Shown here one piece after another: positions 1 through 7,045 of a DNA stretch of 17,183 bases (its first letter is position 1; the number at the start of each line of letters is the position of its first letter). The stretch comes from Spirogloea muscicola (lineage: Eukaryota; Streptophyta; Zygnematophyceae; Spirogloeales; Spirogloeaceae), in the NCBI GenBank assembly GCA_009602725.1, contig WELB01000127.1, positions 1 through 17,183 of the forward strand. The letters are read 5' to 3'. Below the pieces are notes generated by a model that worked only from the letters and a program-made list of their open reading frames with translations, was not told where the DNA came from and searched no databases. Position numbers and translations under genes: made by a program.

Positions 1-17
1 GGCGGCGGCGGCGGCGG
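1..17. repeat. GGC trinucleotide microsatellite at the window edge
   Basis: The window opens inside a run of GGC units. Similar GC-rich trinucleotide runs occur near the first exon of the transporter gene (10568-10591), so this may mark the GC-rich 5' part of another gene, but the left side is cut off. Confidence 0.7.
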
Positions 18-48
18 GGCAGGGCCGTGTGTTAGCGGGCAGAAGGCA

Positions 49-420
49 ATGTTCGAGAATGGCATCTCCGGCCCAAAATGTGTTCCAGTCCAATCGATCG
101 GCTTTTGCCAAGTGTCGAGGTCCCCCATCCGTCCGGGTTTCCTTGCCACGTCAGCGCTAGACTCCCAAGCAAGAAAAAGAGGAGAAAAAACGACTCCTCC
201 AGCAGTGGGCGGTGGCTGTGAGGCTGTCAGTCCAGCCCAGGGAAAGAAGAACAAAGCTCGAAAGCTTGCTGTACTTGACAGAGTAACTCCTGCAAATTGC
301 GTCTCGATCAGCCGGTGCAAAGATGGCAAGTTGATAAGTCGATGGAGCGCAAGTGGCATAAGAGGGCAAGCCGTTGCAAAGACGCTGGCCACTATAAGGA
401 ACGTTATGTACCACAATTGA
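49..420 (+). CDS. unrecognised 123-residue ORF, coding status doubtful
   Basis: This ORF starts with ATG at 49, shortly after the GGC run, and stays open to a stop ending at 420. I do not recognise the protein; it is basic, with KKNKARK-type stretches and no membrane segment. A second frame over the same DNA also looks protein-like from about 285, after a plausible acceptor (TTGACAG), with basic residues such as RKWHKRASRCKD. The real gene could therefore be spliced, with part of it left of the window. Against coding: there is no recognisable family, and two competing frames fit about equally well. Treat it as a placeholder. Confidence 0.2.
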   Translation: MFENGISGPKCVPVQSIGFCQVSRSPIRPGFLATSALDSQARKRGEKTTPPAVGGGCEAVSPAQGKKNKARKLAVLDRVTPANCVSISRCKDGKLISRWSASGIRGQAVAKTLATIRNVMYHN

Positions 421-1344
421 AGCGTCATGACTTGCAACATTGTGCAGTCATGGTCCTGGCCATCAGCTCGCTTGACATTTTGACAATGTATATAAAAGTC
501 GCGCTCTTGGCGCTAGACATGCTTGACCTCGGACATTGAGCTGCTCGCCTGCAGCCTCCCTCGCTTGAGAGGATTGCCAGGCTAGGGAATGCACGTTGTT
601 GGATGTGCTTTCGGCCGAGATGGGCCTGCCAGCAGTGCAAGCCCATTGGTGTACTTGCGGCGCTGCGTGTCAGCCTGTCAGCAGCAAGCTGAGGCTCATG
701 CTCTGCACCAGTAGCTCTCATTGATGGCAGGGTGTTGTTCAGTATTCGGGCATCAGTTAGCGATGCATACGTACTGAATCGCAGCTATGGAGCATGTCGG
801 CATGGCAGTACACTCATGTTTGTGCTTGCCTTTGTTTGAAATTGGCCGCTCTTGCCCTCCAAGATCTACTACACGCCATTCCCCTTGCAACTTGTAGCTG
901 CGTGCTTCGAGGCATGGCAGCGTGGACCTGCAGATTGGCGGAAGTTCCCGTAATGGCTGGGTATACACCACTGCGTTCGGTGGATGATGATAGCCAAGTT
1001 TAAGAAAGCACAGCACGATGACTTCGCCAAAGATCAACTCCTTGCTTCTCTTGTCCTGGCATCCCCGACCCGGCCTTGTCCTGGAGAAAGCTCATGAGCT
1101 GATTTGTATGTGGTCCTCTCTGGCCCATAAACGACCGGAATGGCAATAAATCGTGGCAGTGAGCTCCGCCGCAGGAGCGGCAGTCGAGGTGTCCGCCCGA
1201 GCATGCCAGTCTTGCATACTGAAACGGCTCTTCCAATGTAAGGCAATTGCTGTGAATGGCGTACTCCACAGCGGCTACGAAGAACACACCCTGCCAATGT
1301 TGTCAATCGTCTTCGATGTATTGCAGGGACGTCATCGTAGATAT
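421..1344. other. gene-free stretch upstream of the polyprenol reductase gene
   Basis: I see no supported gene on either strand; the ORFs here are short and lack recognisable motifs or splice structure. A TATA-like string TATATAAAAG lies at 489-498, but no gene or RNA is recognisable downstream of it. At about 737-850 there is a degenerate relative of the dispersed repeat found at 5024-5236: it shares the blocks 'CAGTATTC.GGCATC.GTTAGCGA' and 'TGTGCTTGCCTTTGT'. Confidence 0.4.
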
Positions 1345-1417
1345 CGGCTCCTCTTGACCTTGTCCATTCCTTTTGGGCTGGCTTCTCCCAGCCACCAGTC
1401 AATTCGGCCGCGCTTTT
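1345..1417 (-). repeat. 73-base dispersed repeat, inverted copy of 5310-5382
   Basis: By eye, the reverse complement of this stretch matches 5310-5382 at every one of 73 positions. It contains the GGCTGG/CCAGCC hairpin (1376-1381 with 1388-1393). In the repeat cluster the same block lies in the tail downstream of a retrotransposon-like ORF, so this is probably a solitary fragment of that element. It lies about 430 bases upstream of the polyprenol reductase start codon. Confidence 0.85.
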
Positions 1418-1439
1418 TCTTCAGATAACATGTCATTGC

Positions 1440-1850
1440 AGTGCCAGTCCTGTCAACAAGCAGCGGGAGCTCGTGCAGCGATTTGCGAGCCCCAGCCCCG
1501 AGCGGCAGCCCGAGAAGCGCAGCGCCGGGAGGCGGGGCCCGACGGCGCAAGCCCGCCGCAGCATCGTGCCGGCGGAGCGACTGGCCTCGGCTGCGGGGGC
1601 CACACGCGGCCTGCTCGTCGCCGGCGGTGGCGACTAGCCAACTCACACGAGTGCTGGCAGGACAGACAGCTCCAAGTAGCATAAGACGTGACAGTCCGAC
1701 GGGGCATCGGCCCGTTGCAGCCGGCCTGCCATGCTCGAAGCCAGGACTGTGGCCTCCATGTGCCCTGCAGCTCACTCTTCTCGCGCAAGGCGGCTCGGCA
1801 GCCACTATCCAGCAGATGGCCAGGGCCACCATTGAGCGGCGGAGCGCAAG
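1440..1850 (+). promoter_or_regulatory. GC-rich 5' flank / probable promoter and 5' UTR of the polyprenol reductase gene
   Basis: This is a strongly GC-rich stretch directly before the ATG at 1851, with no supported gene of its own. An in-frame TGA at 1833-1835 closes the reading frame just upstream of the start, so the coding region does not extend further left in this exon. The same arrangement, a GC-rich block ending at the first exon, precedes the genes at 7046 and 10752. The promoter role is inferred from position and composition only; no specific factor-binding site is recognised. Confidence 0.4.
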
Positions 1851-3870
1851 ATGGAGCGCCTCTTGGAGGCCTGCCTGCAGAGGGCGGACGCAGTCGAGGC
1901 CGCGCTGCGCGTCTACTACGGCTCCGTCCCGCTGGTCGCCCTCGTGGCGTTCCTCCCGTCTCGCCACTGTCTGCCCCTCCGGAGCCTGGTCCTGAAGGTC
2001 GTCCTCAGAGGGAAGCTCCACCGGGACTCACCCCAGGGCTCAGCTTCCCCTCGCTGGCCCCTGCATCGGCTCCTGTCACGAGCTTGGGTAAGGGCACTGT
2101 GATGGCTCAGCTGCTGGCCTCGCAAGCCTAAGAGGAGCTGTCTCCCAAGCTCTCATGCATAAGTGGCTCGATTGTGACAAAGAGCAAATTGAGGTCCTCC
2201 ACTGATGTCTACGGCGGCTTGCTACCTTGAACAGGAGTGGAGCGTCCCGCAGAGCTTCTTCTCTCACTTCTATTTGCTCGGCTTCTTCTGGAACTTGGCT
2301 GTTATCGTCTGCCTTCTCCATGAAGTGAGCTCTACACGAGCCCTGCTCTGTGCTACTACACCTGCAGCCTGGCAAGCAAGGGCCCACAAGCGCTTGAAGA
2401 GCAGTCTTCTCAATGCCCAGGCGCATATTTGGTTGCTCCAGAGCTTCTAAGATTCTCGGAGCGAAACCACCTTGCACCTGCTATTCAGGAGCTGCTGAAA
2501 GTTGTGCCGCAACTGCTACTTCTTGCAGCAATTGAACCAACACCTCAATTGTGGCCCAGAGGGTTGGGTGTTGCTGGTGCTCCTTCAAGTGCACCTCGCA
2601 AGGCGCACATATGAGTCTCTCTTTGTGAGCACCTATAGGAAGCAAGCGCGAATGCACATCCTTGGCTACTCACTGGCGCTGAGGTACAACATTTGCACTC
2701 CAGAAAGATGCTGTCATTGCATCTGTGGTGGGAGTATAAGAGCCTGCATTGCAACTGCTTCTTTCAGTCGTGGAACTTCATGCACCAATAGTTGGTACCC
2801 TTGCTCATGCAGCTTGTGGAATGGCAGCATAGGATGATGACTTGATTATTGATTTAAAACCTGCAGCTACTATATTCTTGTATCTGCAATATTCCTCCTC
2901 CATGGCCACCGAGAGAAGACAACACGTCTAAGGCATCTTGGGGTGTGCCATCTGGTGGGTTGCTGCTTGTTTCTGTGGGGAAGTTGGCACCAACACAAGT
3001 GCCACCTTATCCTGGTGAGCTGCCTTTGCGCTATTTGCATTGCTGCTCACTACTCTACTGTGCCGTTCCAGGAGGTTTACATTGAAGAGTCATGTCTATG
3101 CTGTGGCAATATGCGGCAATTAGCAGTCTGTCAAGCTGCAGCACAGTGGTACATCTGCTGTGGGTGTTGTAGTCTATTTTCCTGAATTTGTCAGACATAC
3201 TCATGAATGAGCTTATGTCAAGTTAGGAAGCAATGGCCTGTTGCAGGCATCTCTGCGGGATTCTAGGCACTTGGAAGCCGCTGCTCAGGAGAATGGGAAG
3301 GTCTACAGAGTTCCATACGGGGACTGGTTCTACTACGTCTCGTGCCCTCACTATACTGCTGAAATCGTGAGCTCGTGATTCCAAACTTCTGGCAACCATA
3401 GCCAAACTGAGATGCCGTCCTGCCCTGTGGGCTAATATACGCAAGCACCTTCTAGTAGTGCTGTTCGCAGCTCTGGCCGTGAGATGGTACGACTTTGCTG
3501 ACTGGTCAGCAGCCTTCGGATGTCCTAGGTCATCTACATTGGATTTATTGCTGCAAGTGGCTGTGGTGACGTCACTCTGTATCTCCTTCTGGCTTTTGTG
3601 GTAAGTGTTCTTGTGCCTTGCTTGCATGCCTCATCCGCAGGATAAAGTGAACGAGCGTCAGAGCTGTCCCTCGGTTGCTACAGGGGCTACAATTGAATGA
3701 ATTTCTGTTGCAGATTGCTTCTTCACAAGACCTCATTTCCGCTTGTGCTCCTCATATGCTTGCAGTTTGCCAATTTGATCATTGTGGCCGTCCCTACTCA
3801 TGCTTGGTATTGGCAGACCTTTGAGTCCTACCCTAAGAACAGAACAGCAATGATTCCCTACTATCTTTAA
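1851..3870 (+). CDS. polyprenol reductase / steroid 5-alpha-reductase family protein (SRD5A3-like), 7 exons
   Basis: The predicted integral ER membrane protein would reduce the alpha-isoprene unit of polyprenol with NADPH to make dolichol, the lipid carrier of N-glycosylation (established for human SRD5A3 and plant PPRD). Exons: 1851-2087, 2235-2324, 2529-2683, 2867-3014, 3247-3366, 3529-3600, 3766-3870. All introns are GT-AG and all phases join, giving 308 residues, close to human SRD5A3 (318). Visible motifs: VPQSFFSHFYLLGFFW (83-98), HLARRTYES (131-139), RMHILGY, LFLWGSWHQHKCHLIL (195-210), VPYGDWFYYVSCPHY (232-246), and the family-typical end YPKNRTAMIPYYL. Several hydrophobic segments fit a multi-pass protein. 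The start is the first ATG after an in-frame TGA. Exon 1 is GC-rich and poorly conserved. The link between exons 2 and 3 is about 20 residues shorter than in human, so a small missed exon there is possible. Other 5-alpha-reductase branches are less likely because of the SRD5A3-like HFY, WGSWHQ and GDWF blocks. Confidence 0.9.
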
Positions 3871-4850
3871 GTTCGCCCCCTCTTCCTTGTTACTGCTTAG
3901 TGGTGATTGCAAAGTGCAATACGGCCTTCAAGGAGATATTACACACGGCGACACTTTTCTTGCTTCTTTTATACAGCATAGGTCAGCATGATTTTCAAAG
4001 AGATACATATGTCATTTTATGGCTGCCACCCTCTCGCATCTGGTGGCCTGATTCTGCTTGTGTGGACAAGATGGTCAACATACGACATGCGCTGACACTG
4101 TGTGACAGTCAGTTCTTGAACTACATTGTAATTTTGAGACGCGTTCGCAAAGTTCCCAGGTGCCCTCAACAGGGTGGTTGGAGCTGGACACATGGGGGCT
4201 GCTTTCGCGGCTTATAGCAGGCTCCATGGCGTGCAAGGCAGCAGCTTTATTTAGCACGGTCTGTGGCTGTTGGAAGCAAGCCTCTCAAACGAGCACCTGT
4301 GTATACATGAAGAGGAGCAGGCAGATAATGGAGGGCCATTGGCAGGATATGTACTTGGAAACGATGAATAGCATGTTGACATGCTACCTTGTGCGGCTTA
4401 TGCACAGGAGTGATGTTGTTGTATGTGCGTAGACACATTGGGAGGCGCAGCAGCTTAGTAAGATGCCAGTCTGCATGTCTGCAGCCTGCCCTGTTGCGTG
4501 TTACGTGCCACGTCGCTTCCAAGAGCATTTTTGCCTGGACAATGTAGTGGCTTGAATTGGCCATCCCGTTCAGTTCAGGCGCACCGCGCGCCTTCCGCCA
4601 AGAGCATGAAGATGGCGAATCGGCCAGACAAGGTTTCAGAAGTCAAGGTTCAGCCCATCGAAGCCCCAATCCTCCAATGAGTCCTTCGGCTTTCGTCGGG
4701 GAGATTGTTTTCCGGCAGCTTGTCTATCGGGATTTGAGGCTCCTCACTCGTTGCTTCTGAGTGGTCCATCTACACCCGTTCTGACATAGCGCTTTTAGGC
4801 CCCTCCGTCTTTTGGCCCCTTTGACCAAGGAAATTATTTCCGGGCTAGCT
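3871..4850. other. 3' flank and gene-free stretch
   Basis: No gene is supported on either strand. The first part is presumably the 3' UTR of the polyprenol reductase gene. A TGTAA pentamer, the usual polyadenylation signal of chlorophyte algae, lies at 4127-4131, about 257 bases after the stop; whether it is used is unknown. The final portion runs into the repeat cluster. Confidence 0.35.
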
Positions 4851-4958
4851 TTCCACAGCCCTTTTCGGCACCTCTTTCTTTGGCTTTGGACATTGTCCAT
4901 TATTTTCGGGCTGGCTTTGTCAGCCCCTCTTCTCAAGTTTGTTTCAAATACACGAAAT
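4850..4958 (-). repeat. rearranged fragment of the dispersed repeat family
   Basis: It carries a GGGCTG/CAGCCC hairpin (4908-4913 with 4921-4926) and ends in the string TTTGTTTCAAATACACGAAA (4938-4957), which also occurs at about 5216-5236, 6574-6595 and, inverted, 6666-6687. The block GGGCGAGCCCTTT just beyond it (about 4977-4989) is the reverse complement of a block at 5405 and 9969. The pieces come from the same repeat family in a different order. Confidence 0.6.
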
Positions 4959-5001
4959 CTTCTATCTTCTCTATGGGCGAGCCCTTTCTCCTTCCCCCAT
5001 T

Positions 5002-5014
5002 GGGTTTAGGGTTT
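5002..5014 (+). repeat. short interstitial telomere-like TTTAGGG sequence
   Basis: The string GGGTTTAGGGTTT lies here and a similar GGTTTAGGGTTTAG lies at 9539-9552. Both contain plant/green-algal type telomere units, but there are too few units to be a telomere. The first abuts the perfect hairpin at 5012-5045. Confidence 0.5.
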
Positions 5015-5045
5015 CTGGTGCAAGGCTAATGCCTTGCACCAGAAA
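5012..5045. repeat. perfect 15-bp inverted repeat with a 4-base loop
   Basis: TTTCTGGTGCAAGGC (5012-5026) is followed by the loop TAAT and by its exact reverse complement (5031-5045). The right arm is shared with the second repeat copy at 6380 onward, but the left arm is not, so the palindrome is specific to this copy. Confidence 0.85.
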
Positions 5046-5236
5046 GCTGGCCGAGCTCTAGTTGGTGGCAGAAGGGCTTCGTATCTGACATCTAATATTC
5101 AGGCATCGATTAGCGACCTTTATGTTTTTACCCGTGGTTACTGAGCGGGTCAATTTGCTGTAAAGTATGTAGGTCTTTAGATGTGCTTGCCTTTGTACTC
5201 GGCCATTTGGCCTTCGTTTGTTTCAAATACACGAAA
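5024..5236 (+). repeat. dispersed repeat, copy 1
   Basis: About 213 bases resemble 6380-6597 in the same orientation, and the right 130 bases resemble 6665-6795 in inverted orientation with only a few differences. Shared blocks include CAGAAAGCTGG, GAGCTCTAGTTGGTG, GAAGGGCTTCGTA, TTAGCGACCTTTATGTTTT, ATGTGCTTGCCTTTGTACT and the end TTTCAAATACACGAAA. No coding potential is seen. It ends at the terminus shared by the family. Confidence 0.8.
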
Positions 5237-5290
5237 CATTTTCATTGGGAGAGCCACTTCTTCCTTACAGCCCACTTCTCACTAGACACA

Positions 5291-5307
5291 CTCCTAGGCC
5301 CCTTCTT
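5291..5307 (+). repeat. 17-bp direct repeat, left copy
   Basis: CTCCTAGGCCCCTTCTT occurs here and at 6163-6179, about 870 bases apart, on either side of the retroelement ORF fragment and its tail. It could be a boundary, a duplication made on insertion, or a block internal to the repeat family. Both copies are next to other family sequences, so the last is as likely as a target-site duplication. Confidence 0.6.
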
Positions 5308-5309
5308 GG

Positions 5310-5382
5310 AAAAGCGCGGCCGAATTGACTGGTGGCTGGGAGAAGCCAGCCCAAAAGGAATGGACAAGGTCAAGAGGAGCCG
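5310..5382 (+). repeat. 73-base dispersed repeat, identical to 1345-1417 inverted
   Basis: The block matches the copy upstream of the polyprenol reductase gene at all positions. It contains the hairpin GGCTGG (5334-5339) / CCAGCC (5346-5351). Read on the minus strand it lies in the presumed 3' tail of the retroelement fragment that ends near 5543. A weaker relative is at about 10146-10190. Confidence 0.85.
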
Positions 5383-5399
5383 AATGGCGCAGAAATTTT

Positions 5400-5575
5400 T
5401 GAAAGGGCTCGCCCATTGAGGATAGGGGCTGGACAAGCCAGCCCAAAAAAGAATGAACAAAGAACGATAAGGGGGCCAGAGGAAGCCAGAGGAAGCGCTA
5501 AGAAACCAAAGCACACAAAGAAAGAAAGCAGCTACAAATTACTCAGTAACCCCTGCTAAGCAGCCGCAAATCAGA
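5400..5575 (-). repeat. retroelement tail repeat, copy 1 (relative of 9965-10135)
   Basis: Blocks shared with 9965-10135 in the same order are AAGGGCTCGCCCATTGAGG, the hairpin GGGCTGG(N5)CCAGCCC (5426-5432 with 5438-5444), AAAAAAGAATGAACA, GGAAGCGCTAAGAAA, and CTCAGTAACCCCTGCTAAGC. Read on the minus strand this follows directly on the ORF at 5543-6121, so it behaves like the 3' untranslated tail of a retrotransposon. The strand given is that of the presumed element. Confidence 0.7.
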
Positions 5576-6148
5576 GAGGCTAGGGTCCTGGAAGTGGGTC
5601 CCCTGGACAGAGCCAGAGGCAGCAGCGAGGGCTCTCCCGGCACGAAGGTGCAGCGCACGGGCCATGGACCTCTGCAGCGAGACGGCCAAGCGCATGCGAT
5701 ACACTTGCGCCAGCGACCCGGCTGCAGGAAAGTCTACCGGTTCACCATGGAAGCGACGGGCGATTGCGTGGCGGGCGAGCTGGTTAAGTAGCTCAAGCCA
5801 CCGAGCGCCCAGTGCCCCATGGATGTCAATTGCCAACGGGAAGAACTCGTCTTCCGGTGGATGGTCGGCGTACTTGATCTCTTTTGCCCGAGCGGCGCAG
5901 GCGACCGCATACCCAGCCTTGGTGGCAGACTGGGCTGGGTGGGAGCGGTCAAATGCGTCGGTAGTCACCACATCCAGAAGCAGACGTGGCCCGCCGGCCT
6001 GTGGGGTGGCCACCAGGTCGACGCGACGAGCGTGGAGACCGTCGGCCGTGGCCTGGAGCGGCATGACGCCGGAGTGCTCCGCTGCCACCGCGAAGCCAGC
6101 CTCCACCAGGATGCCGTGCATCGCGTCCCGGAGAAGAAAGCAGGGGAC
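5543..6148 (-). pseudogene. C-terminal fragment of a non-LTR retrotransposon-like ORF
   Basis: The minus-strand frame is open from about 6148 to a stop at 5543; its first ATG is at 6121 and it gives about 200 residues. The protein resembles the region that follows the reverse transcriptase in many plant, algal and oomycete retroelement proteins: an RRVDLVA block, LLLDVVTTDAF, A..AKEIKY, FFPLAIDIHGALG, and a terminal RMRLAVSLQRSMARALHLRAGRAL-type helix. The acidic D residues with the later K-E-x-K-Y could be a degenerate PD-(D/E)XK nuclease core, but that is inference. No reverse transcriptase motifs are present, so the 5' part is missing, as is usual for truncated LINE copies. The frame has no internal stop, so the insertion may be fairly recent. 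The last 20 or so residues read into the tail repeat. Family assignment is from recognition only. Confidence 0.5.
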
Positions 6149-6162
6149 TAAGTGCTAAGACC

Positions 6163-6179
6163 CTCCTAGGCCCCTTCTT
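6163..6179 (+). repeat. 17-bp direct repeat, right copy
   Basis: Same string as 5291-5307. It is followed by a fragment of the dispersed repeat (ATGTGCTTGCCTTCGTACTTGGCC, about 6188-6211) and then by a CT- and GCC-rich filler with no supported gene. Confidence 0.6.
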
Positions 6180-6340
6180 TTTTGTCCAATGTGCTTGCCT
6201 TCGTACTTGGCCACACATGGCCTCCCCATCTCTTAATACACACGCATTTCTTCTTTGGAGTGCCACCACTTCTCTCTCTTTCTTGCCCAGCCGCCGCCGC
6301 TTGCCGCCGCCTGTCAAACTGCCACCTGCGGGGCCCCCTG

Positions 6341-6380
6341 CCTGTTTGCAGCGAGCTCGGCCTGTTTGCAGCGAGCTCAG
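6341..6380 (+). repeat. 20-bp tandem duplication
   Basis: CCTGTTTGCAGCGAGCTCGG is repeated directly with one mismatch (G to A at unit position 19). It lies exactly at the left edge of the second copy of the dispersed repeat, so it may reflect the junction event. Confidence 0.85.
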
Positions 6381-6597
6381 GCTAATGCCTTGCATCAGAA
6401 AGCTGGGCGAGCTCTAGTTGGTGAAGAAGGGCTTCGTACCTGACATCTAGTATTCATGCATCGGTTAGCGACCTTTATGTTTTGACCCGTGGATTTTGAG
6501 AGGGTCAACCTGCTGTAGGTTATGTAGATATTTAGATGTGCTTGCTTGCCTTTGTACTTGGCCATTGGCCTATGTTTGTTTCAAATACACGAAATTT
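6380..6597 (+). repeat. dispersed repeat, copy 2
   Basis: This is the direct-orientation relative of 5024-5236, sharing GGCTAATGCCTTGCA, CAGAAAGCTGG, GAGCTCTAGTTGGTG, TTAGCGACCTTTATGTTTT, ATGTGCTTGC and the end TTTCAAATACACGAAATT. It has more differences from copy 1 than copy 3 has, so it is probably older. Confidence 0.75.
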
Positions 6598-6664
6598 TCC
6601 TGCCGCAGCACTGGCCCGCAGATAATCTCAGAAAGCGCAGACTCAACTTCATCCCCCACGGAAC

Positions 6665-6795
6665 AATTTCGTGTATTTGAAACAAACGAAGGCCAAAGGC
6701 CAAGTACAAAGGCAAGCACATCTAAAGACCTACATAATCTACAGCAAATTGACCCGCTCAGTAACCACGGGTCAAAACATAAAGGTCGCTAATCG
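6665..6795 (-). repeat. dispersed repeat, copy 3 (inverted)
   Basis: The reverse complement closely matches the right 130 bases of copy 1 (about 5107-5236). It starts at the shared terminus (ATTTCGTGTATTTGAAAC) and ends at GGTCGCTAATCG, where GC-rich DNA of the next gene's 5' flank begins abruptly. With copy 2 it forms an inverted pair separated by about 70 bases. Confidence 0.8.
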
Positions 6796-7045
6796 GAGCA
6801 GGCCTTGCCGGCCATGGCCAGGCAGGTCGGAGCTGGCATGGCCGCCGCCCGGAAGCGTGGCTGCCCATGGCGGCCTGCGGCTGCATAACTCTCGGCGGAG
6901 CCCGACGCCGTGGAACGGCCACCGCCGTCGTCGCGCCTGGATGGCGTCCCGGTGCTCTCGCCCGCGGGCTGGCCCACTGCCGGACCTGAACGCCGCCTTC
7001 GCCTGAGCTAGGCGGGCTCTGCGGCGGCACACGGCCGCGACACAC
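6796..7045 (+). promoter_or_regulatory. GC-rich 5' flank of the small membrane-protein gene
   Basis: A very GC-rich stretch lies between the repeat cluster and the ATG at 7046. An in-frame TGA at 7004-7006 separates it from the coding region. It includes GGCCATGGCC-like palindromes but no motif I can name. The promoter or 5' UTR role is inferred from position. Confidence 0.4.

Noticed and set aside
489-498. TATA box TATATAAAAG as the promoter of an snRNA or other small RNA gene
   Set aside because: No snRNA, tRNA or conserved RNA motif could be recognised downstream.
1332-2021. 229-residue minus-strand ORF over the polyprenol reductase 5' region
   Set aside because: It is a shadow of GC-rich DNA and the first exon; its C-terminal part just translates the 73-base repeat, and no family is recognisable.
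2684-2866. Extra exon candidate around TCTTTCAG (about 2768) in the polyprenol reductase gene
   Set aside because: Its phase does not fit and it soon meets stops; the acceptor at 2866 restores the frame and yields the family-typical YYILVSAIFLL segment.
5046-5061. Helitron-like 3' end: hairpin 5012-5045 followed after 12 bases by CTAG
   Set aside because: Homology with the second copy (6380-6597) continues through and past the CTAG, so it is not an element end.
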